NCBI GenBank assembly: GCA_964624555.1
Contig: CAZUXB010000003.1
Span: 1-64,000 of the forward strand
Direction: 5' to 3'
Length of the DNA stretch: 64,000 nucleotides
From: SXRF01 sp964624555
GTDB taxonomy: Bacteria > Pseudomonadota > Alphaproteobacteria > Rickettsiales > SXRF01
Below the pieces are notes generated by a model, which was not told where the DNA came from, ran no database searches, and saw only the letters and a program-made list of their open reading frames with translations. This document shows, in pieces, positions 59,562 through 64,000 of the stretch; position 1 is the first letter of the stretch; each line of letters begins with the position of its first letter. A program made the position numbers and the translations under genes.

Positions 59562-60260
59562 ATGAAAATTTCCACTATTAGAAATATCTTTATTAAACAG
59601 ACAATAATAGTTTGCGCTGTGTTGGCAACGGTCGGTGGTGCCGTATTGTATGTAGCTGCGCTTGATGAAGACTGTGACAAGGAAATTGCCAACCTGAAAA
59701 TGGTAACGGATAATACGGTAAAGCAGGCTCTCGATTTGTCACAAGAGTATAATAAAGCAAGCAATGATTTGGCTTTGTTTAATGAAATCAAGAAAAAAAG
59801 GGACAACAAATTGCTTGCAATAAGCAAGCTGGCACTTAAAAGCGTGATTTCGGGGGCGCGCAGTAAATATATCTTAGATTCTTTAGATGTTAAGATGGAA
59901 GAGCCCAAGGTCATGGAAGGGCCCGAATATAAAAAAGAATCTTTAGCAATTGAATCTGGCAATGTAACTATAGGGCTAAATGCGCTGACTGACCTGGATG
60001 TGCTGGGGCTTATTCAAGCCATGGATAAAGAATTCTGGGGTATTAAATTCACTTCTGTTAAAATTTCTTTGGAGAAAGAGCTGGATGCTGCCTCTATAAT
60101 CGCGATTAAGGATACTGGTTTCACTCCGATAGTAAATGCCAAGCTTACATTTACTTTATTTGGGTTGCGTAATATTGCATCAATAGCAGATTCTTTAACT
60201 GAAGGTGATGGGATGAAAAAACCAGATGGTGTAAACGTACCTGCCGGGTTGAAGCCATGA
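59562..60260 (+). CDS. PilO/GspM-like bitopic assembly protein
   Basis: A 232-aa protein with a short cytoplasmic N-terminus, one membrane helix (IIVCAVLATVGGAVLYVAAL), a coiled-coil region (IANLKMVTDNTVKQALDLSQ onward) and a small periplasmic domain, the architecture of PilO and GspM. ATG 59562 follows GAGGGC, just behind the previous stop. Its stop overlaps the next start (ATGA). Family call rests on topology and position. Confidence 0.65.
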   Translation: MKISTIRNIFIKQTIIVCAVLATVGGAVLYVAALDEDCDKEIANLKMVTDNTVKQALDLSQEYNKASNDLALFNEIKKKRDNKLLAISKLALKSVISGARSKYILDSLDVKMEEPKVMEGPEYKKESLAIESGNVTIGLNALTDLDVLGLIQAMDKEFWGIKFTSVKISLEKELDAASIIAIKDTGFTPIVNAKLTFTLFGLRNIASIADSLTEGDGMKKPDGVNVPAGLKP

Positions 60261-61003
60261 TTATGAAAAGACAATTTTTAGGAATGATTGCTGTGATTAT
60301 GCTCCCTGTTACTGCTTATGCGCAGGAAGCTCCTGCTCCTGCTCTATCGGAGCCACTGATCCCGGTTGATAATAATGATAAGATTACCGCCAGCCCTACT
60401 AGCGTAGAAAAAGGGCCAGATAAAGAAAAAACAGAGCAGAAACCTGTTTTGCCTCCTGTTCAGGATGTTTTCGAAATAAAAAGCTTATTCTTTTCTGCCA
60501 GTGAGATTAAAACGATACACAACGCAAGATTATCTTATGAAAATAATATTAAAGGCATTGATAAGGGAGAGTTTTCAGAAGATGATTTTTTAAAGAAGCT
60601 TGAAAAAATCACTACCACAAAGTCTGACTTAAGTTCTGATTCGTTTACTTACCCACAATTTTTCCTATCCTCTATTGCTTATTATGCAAATAATGATTGG
60701 GTGGTATGGGTTAATAATGAAAAATTCACTCAGGATAGCGGAGTTAGTGCAGAGGGCTTGAGTATTGCGAAAATAGATAATGAAAAAGTCACTTTTGAAT
60801 GGAAGCCATCCAGGATGGATAAAATAGTTGATACTAATGAATACTCGGAATCCAGTCCGGTGAAAGTTGATATGGCAAGGAATAAAGTTGTTTTTGTCCT
60901 TAAGGGCAACCAGACCTTTTCGTCTTATGCAATGCAGGTTGTGGAAGGAAAAGTCCCGCCTGTAACTATTACTACAAAAACCAGTGCCTCAGAGAAAAAA
61001 TAA
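60257..61003 (+). CDS. PilP/GspC-like periplasmic protein
   Basis: A 248-aa exported protein with a signal peptide (MIMKRQFLGMIAVIMLPVTAYA). A low-complexity Pro/Lys linker follows, then a domain in which WVVWVNNEKFT and ISKIDNEKVTFEW-like strands resemble the homology region of PilP/GspC that contacts the secretin. No secretin gene is in the window. It ends the filament operon; the ABC ATPase downstream has its own ribosome site. Confidence 0.6.
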   Translation: MIMKRQFLGMIAVIMLPVTAYAQEAPAPALSEPLIPVDNNDKITASPTSVEKGPDKEKTEQKPVLPPVQDVFEIKSLFFSASEIKTIHNARLSYENNIKGIDKGEFSEDDFLKKLEKITTTKSDLSSDSFTYPQFFLSSIAYYANNDWVVWVNNEKFTQDSGVSAEGLSIAKIDNEKVTFEWKPSRMDKIVDTNEYSESSPVKVDMARNKVVFVLKGNQTFSSYAMQVVEGKVPPVTITTKTSASEKK

Positions 61004-61026
61004 CAAATAAATGGAGGGGTGAAACC

Positions 61027-61749
61027 ATGAGTGCTGCAGCACCGCTATTAGTAAAAGATGTACATAAAACCTATACAAAACATAAAGTACTTGATAATAT
61101 AGATTTTGCGCTGGAAGCGGGTGAGATATTCGGCCTCATCGGCCAGAACGGTGCGGGCAAGACCACGCTGATAAAGATCATGCTCGACCTCATCACCTGC
61201 GAAAATGGCGGTATTGACATCGCCGGAGTCTCGGCAAAAAAAATTGATTCGCGCAAAAATCTTTCCTACCTTCCGGAAAAATTCCAGCCATCGCGCTATT
61301 TGAAAGGTATGGAATATCTGGAGCTCGCTCTATCCTATTACGGCAAGAACCTCGATAAAGAAGCGGCACGCAGGAAAGCGGTGGAGCTTGATCTTGACCC
61401 CGATGTGCTCTCTGCCCGCGTTGGTTCCTATTCCAAAGGTATGGGCCAAAAGCTCGGTCTGGTGGGTGCTTTCCTTATCGACGCGGCGTTACTTATACTC
61501 GATGAGCCGATGAGCGGCCTTGACCCGCGCGCGCGCATAAAACTCAAGAACGAATTACTGGCCAATAAAAAAGCTGGCAAGACCATATTTTTCAGCTCGC
61601 ACATACTTTCCGACATTGACGAAATTTGCGACCGTATCGGCGTTATCCATGATGGCAAACTCTGCTTCATCGGCACACCGCAAGGCTTTAAGGACCAGGT
61701 GAAAGAAACTTCGCTGGAGCAGGCGTTCCTTAAGGTTATCGGGGATTAG
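61027..61749 (+). CDS. ABC transporter ATP-binding protein (ABC-2/NatA type)
   Basis: A 240-aa ATPase. Walker A is GLIGQNGAGKTTLIKIM, the signature is SYSKGMGQKLGL, Walker B is LLILDEPMSGLDP and the switch His is in FFSSHILSDID. ATGGAGGGG lies before ATG 61027. No permease gene adjoins it within the window: the next gene, thiL, is on the other strand. It may work with the filament operon or with a distant permease; substrate unknown. Confidence 0.88.
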   Translation: MSAAAPLLVKDVHKTYTKHKVLDNIDFALEAGEIFGLIGQNGAGKTTLIKIMLDLITCENGGIDIAGVSAKKIDSRKNLSYLPEKFQPSRYLKGMEYLELALSYYGKNLDKEAARRKAVELDLDPDVLSARVGSYSKGMGQKLGLVGAFLIDAALLILDEPMSGLDPRARIKLKNELLANKKAGKTIFFSSHILSDIDEICDRIGVIHDGKLCFIGTPQGFKDQVKETSLEQAFLKVIGD

Positions 61750-61758
61750 TATTATACT

Positions 61759-61825
61759 GTCATCCTGAACGCAGTGAAGGATCTTTGCTTTATAAAGACG
61801 AGATACTTCGCTACGCTCAGTATGA
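61759..61825. repeat. GTCAT-GAGCGTAGCGAA repeat element, copy 2 (inverted)
   Basis: The reverse complement of this stretch matches 51655-51723 with only a few substitutions. It lies between the ABC ATPase gene and the convergent thiL. Confidence 0.85.
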
Positions 61826-61830
61826 CAAAA

Positions 61831-62733
61831 TTAGAAGTGGCTGTAGCCTTTTTTTGTCGGCGTAATGTCATTCCCATTCTTATCCACCACTTGCACCGAA
61901 TTTCCGGCGATTATTTTTCCTATCAGCGTGGTGCCCGGAATTTTTTCGCTCCCATTTGCGAGAGTGAATAATAGCTCGTAATCATCACCGCCTGTAAGGG
62001 CAGTTGCCAGTTGCTGGTTACCAGTTACCGGTACTTTATCAGCATATATAATGGCACCAACCCCGGAAGCAGTGCAGATGTGCCCAAGTTCTTGCACCAG
62101 CCCATCGGAAATATCCATCGCACTGCTGGCAATACCGCGCAGTTTTATGCCGAGTTCGATGCGCGGTTGTGGAAGAAGGTAACGACTTATAAAAAAATCA
62201 CTGGATACCAGCTTGCGTTGGTATGACAATAAACCAACTGCCGCATCACCCAGCGTGCCGGAAACATAAATACCATCGCCGATTTTTGCGCCGTTCCTAC
62301 GTAGTGCTTTACCAACCGGAACGCTACCAATGGCGGTGATGGAGATGGATAAGGGGCCTTCTGTCGCAGTGGTGTCGCCACCAGCCAATGCTATCGAAAA
62401 TTCATCCTGTGTTTGTTTGAGTCCTGCCGCAAATTTTTCCAGCCAATCGCCGGAAGTGTTTTTCGGCAGCATCAGGGCGAGGAAATAACATAGTGGCTCT
62501 GCGCCCATTGCCGCGAGGTCGGAAAGATTTACGCGCAACGCTTTTGCTGCAATATGTTCGGGGTTTTCATTGCCAATAAAATGCACAGCTTGTGACAGCG
62601 CATCTTTGGTGATGACCAACTCATGGCCTGGTGGTGGAGAGAGCAGCGCGGCGTCATCAGAGAGGTTCAGGCTGCCGGGAAATGTTGTAGCCAGTGGCCG
62701 GAAATATTTGGTGATGAAACCGAACTCATCCAT
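61831..62733 (-). CDS. thiL: Thiamine-monophosphate kinase
   Basis: Phosphorylates thiamine monophosphate to the diphosphate cofactor, 300 aa. The N-terminus DEFGFITKYFRPLA, the DDAALL motif and KALRVNLSDLAAMGAEP are diagnostic, as are SITAIGSVPVGKALRRNGAK and the late TGGDDYELLFT. A short word repeat (VPVTGNQQLATA, AGTTACC word) is read in frame just before TGGDDYE. No thiamine riboswitch is evident upstream. Confidence 0.94.
   Translation of the reverse strand: MDEFGFITKYFRPLATTFPGSLNLSDDAALLSPPPGHELVITKDALSQAVHFIGNENPEHIAAKALRVNLSDLAAMGAEPLCYFLALMLPKNTSGDWLEKFAAGLKQTQDEFSIALAGGDTTATEGPLSISITAIGSVPVGKALRRNGAKIGDGIYVSGTLGDAAVGLLSYQRKLVSSDFFISRYLLPQPRIELGIKLRGIASSAMDISDGLVQELGHICTASGVGAIIYADKVPVTGNQQLATALTGGDDYELLFTLANGSEKIPGTTLIGKIIAGNSVQVVDKNGNDITPTKKGYSHF
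61999..62032 (-). repeat. Word repeat (AGTTACC word) inside thiL
   Basis: Tandem CAGTTGCCAGTTGCTGGTTA words with CCAGTTACCGGT, translated in ThiL before the conserved nucleotide-binding TGGDDYE. It shares its word with 9520-9591. Confidence 0.7.
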
Positions 62734-62744
62734 GCTCTACCTTC

Positions 62745-62837
62745 TTTTCCCTCTCCCTTTGGGAGAGGGCCGGGGTGAGGGCTAAGTAACCACTAGAGAT
62801 AGCCCTCATCCTAACCTTCTCCCAGAGGGAGAAGGGA
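62745..62837. repeat. CCCTTTGGGAGAGGG repeat element
   Basis: Nearly the same as 28082-28172: CTCCCTTTGGGAGAGGGCCG with GGTGAGGGC and complements ending TCTCCCAGAGGGAGAAGG. The right arm holds the folD C-terminal codons and stop. Confidence 0.8.
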
Positions 62838-63695
62838 CTTAGTTGCCGCCCGATAAGTGTTTTCAAGTAGGCAGGCGATGGTCATGGGGCCGACACCGCC
62901 GGGAACCGGAGTAATAGCCGAAGCAATGCCCTGGCAACTGGCAAAATCAACATCGCCTACCAGTTTTGTTTTTCCTTCGGTGGCAGGAATACGGTTGATG
63001 CCGACATCAATGACTACTGCTCCTTGTTTGAGCCACTCGCCTTTCACCATGTTCGGGCGACCAACGGCGGCAACCACAATGTCCGCAGTTTTGAGTAGAG
63101 CAGGGAGGTCTGCGGTTTTGGAATGGGCGATGGTCACGGTGCAGCTTTCTTTCAGTAGCAGGGCCGCCATCGGCTTGCCGACAATATTCGAACGGCCAAT
63201 AACTACCGCGTGTTTGCCGGAGAGGTCGCCGAGCGTATCTTTAAGCAACATCAGGCAGCCAAGTGGTGTGCACGGCACAAAACCGTCGCTGCCAGTGGCG
63301 AGTTTGCCGACATTCAATATATTGAAACCATCGACATCTTTTAGCGGTGAAATAGCATTTATCACCGCTTCTTCATTGATGTGCTTAGGCAACGGTAACT
63401 GCACCAGAATCCCATGCACTTTTTCGTTGTGGTTGAGCTTGTCGATCTTTTTAAGCAGCTCTGCTTCGGTGGTTTCGGCGGGCAGGTGATACTCGAACGA
63501 TTGCATCCCGGCTTCAATGGTCTGTTTGCCTTTATTATGTACGTAAACCTCGCTCGCCGGGTCATTACCCACCAGCACCACGGCCAGGCCGGGAGTGAGG
63601 TGTTTCTCGGCTTTCAGCGCGGCTACGCGCTTTGCAATATCAGCGCGTAGATTGGCGGCAAAGGTTTTACCATCAATTATTTTCGTTGCGGTCAT
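62811..63695 (-). CDS. folD: Methylenetetrahydrofolate dehydrogenase/cyclohydrolase
   Basis: Bifunctional one-carbon enzyme, 294 aa. VVLVGNDPASEVYVHNKGKQ contains the catalytic Tyr/Lys region. VQLPLPKHIN, GRSNIVGKPMAALLL (NADP binding) and PVPGGVGPMTIACLL are diagnostic. The final residues (SLLPLGEG) and the stop are encoded by a repeat element. The start overlaps the stop of the upstream cysteine-rich gene. Confidence 0.96.
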   Translation of the reverse strand: MTATKIIDGKTFAANLRADIAKRVAALKAEKHLTPGLAVVLVGNDPASEVYVHNKGKQTIEAGMQSFEYHLPAETTEAELLKKIDKLNHNEKVHGILVQLPLPKHINEEAVINAISPLKDVDGFNILNVGKLATGSDGFVPCTPLGCLMLLKDTLGDLSGKHAVVIGRSNIVGKPMAALLLKESCTVTIAHSKTADLPALLKTADIVVAAVGRPNMVKGEWLKQGAVVIDVGINRIPATEGKTKLVGDVDFASCQGIASAITPVPGGVGPMTIACLLENTYRAATKSLLPLGEG

Positions 63696-63976
63696 TTTTG
63701 TTCCATGAGCACTGGTTGCACAGTGCTATTCTTTTTTTCCTCAAGGCATTTTTTAAGTTCGGGTGTCTGTGTCCAGCCGCATTTACCGTCAGCCTGTTCT
63801 TCGCATTTGGCTGTTTTGTAGCAGGCGAACTGCTCCGACCAGATGCAGATGCCTACTGCCGGAGAACCATTATCAGCTTCGCATATTTCCCCGCTGCAAC
63901 CACCAATGCGGCATTTTTCAGCATAAGCCGGAAAAGCAGCCAGCATCAAGGCAGCCATTATAATAATTTTTTTCAT
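63692..63976 (-). CDS. Secreted eight-cysteine protein
   Basis: A 94-aa protein with a signal peptide (MKKIIIMAALMLAAFPAYA) and eight Cys in the mature part: CRIGGCSGEIC, CIW, ACY, KCEEQ, KCGWTQTPELKKC. This spacing matches the eight-cysteine-cluster proteins found in diverse bacteria, probably a disulfide-rich periplasmic domain of unknown role. Its stop overlaps the folD start (ATGA), an odd coupling of an exported protein with a folate enzyme. Confidence 0.75.
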   Translation of the reverse strand: MKKIIIMAALMLAAFPAYAEKCRIGGCSGEICEADNGSPAVGICIWSEQFACYKTAKCEEQADGKCGWTQTPELKKCLEEKKNSTVQPVLMEQK

Positions 63977-64000
63977 GCCGGCACCCCGCTGGTTGTTGAA

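Noticed and set aside
1..64000. tRNA, rRNA or tmRNA genes
   Set aside because: I looked for T-loop and anticodon-arm patterns and conserved rRNA blocks and recognised none; only the SRP RNA stands out.

Overview
The window looks like a draft chromosome scaffold (one 100-N gap at 35534-35633) from an alphaproteobacterium. Pointers are the lolD-dnaE junction, the flgB-flgC-fliE-fliQ block, ffs directly upstream of dnaX-ybaB-recR, DUF983 after cytochrome oxidase subunit III, and DUF484 close to xerC. It encodes aerobic respiration, F1-ATPase, flagellar basal-body parts and assimilatory sulfate reduction. I cannot place it to order. Flagella and sulfate assimilation argue against a reduced Rickettsiales-type endosymbiont, although its repeat load recalls one.

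Layout: 1-6500 lolD, dnaE, two paralogous beta-helix proteins and a ParDE-type toxin-antitoxin pair. 6800-11900 ctaE, DUF983, rsmA, flagellar genes, phhB, bolA. 12000-22963 prepilin peptidase and a sulfate-assimilation operon (cysI, a membrane protein, cysG N-domain, cysH, a 51-aa protein, cysD, cysNC, a 1170-aa Fe-S flavoprotein). 23000-34800 a pseudopilin, an LpoA/LppC-like lipoprotein, mutS, SRP RNA, dnaX, ybaB, recR, a membrane pseudokinase pair. 35400-35730 a 75-bp tandem array around the gap. 35700-44400 a Mug-type glycosylase and the F1 part of the ATP synthase operon (atpHAGDC), interrupted by a DUF4258/DUF2283 pair, a HepT-MntA pair, a Rap1a-like secreted protein and a pseudopilin locus. 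44600-53500 priA, transaldolase, DUF484, xerC, coaBC, dut, an Rrf2 regulator with cysK, and a MoeB/ThiF-type protein. 53576-61003 a type IV filament operon (pseudopilin, PilB, PilC, PilM/N-like, PilO-like, PilP-like). 61027-63976 an ABC ATPase, thiL, folD and an eight-cysteine secreted protein.

Three themes stand out. (1) Accessory genes sit exactly at the 3' ends of housekeeping genes. Behind dnaE and behind atpC the cargo is flanked on its far side by a second copy of the housekeeping gene's last 16-18 codons; the copies differ almost only at synonymous sites, so the tails come from diverged functional alleles. (2) Two of three pseudopilin genes carry short tandem repeats in their leader codons: (GAGC)11 in one that reads in frame, and an AAGCC repeat in one that is now out of frame. 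This predicts phase-variable filaments. (3) Many families of short-word hairpin repeats lie between genes and, in frame, inside essential genes (dnaE, dnaX, priA three times, atpG, coaBC, thiL, cysI, the siroheme synthase domain), much like Rickettsia palindromic elements but in many unrelated word families.
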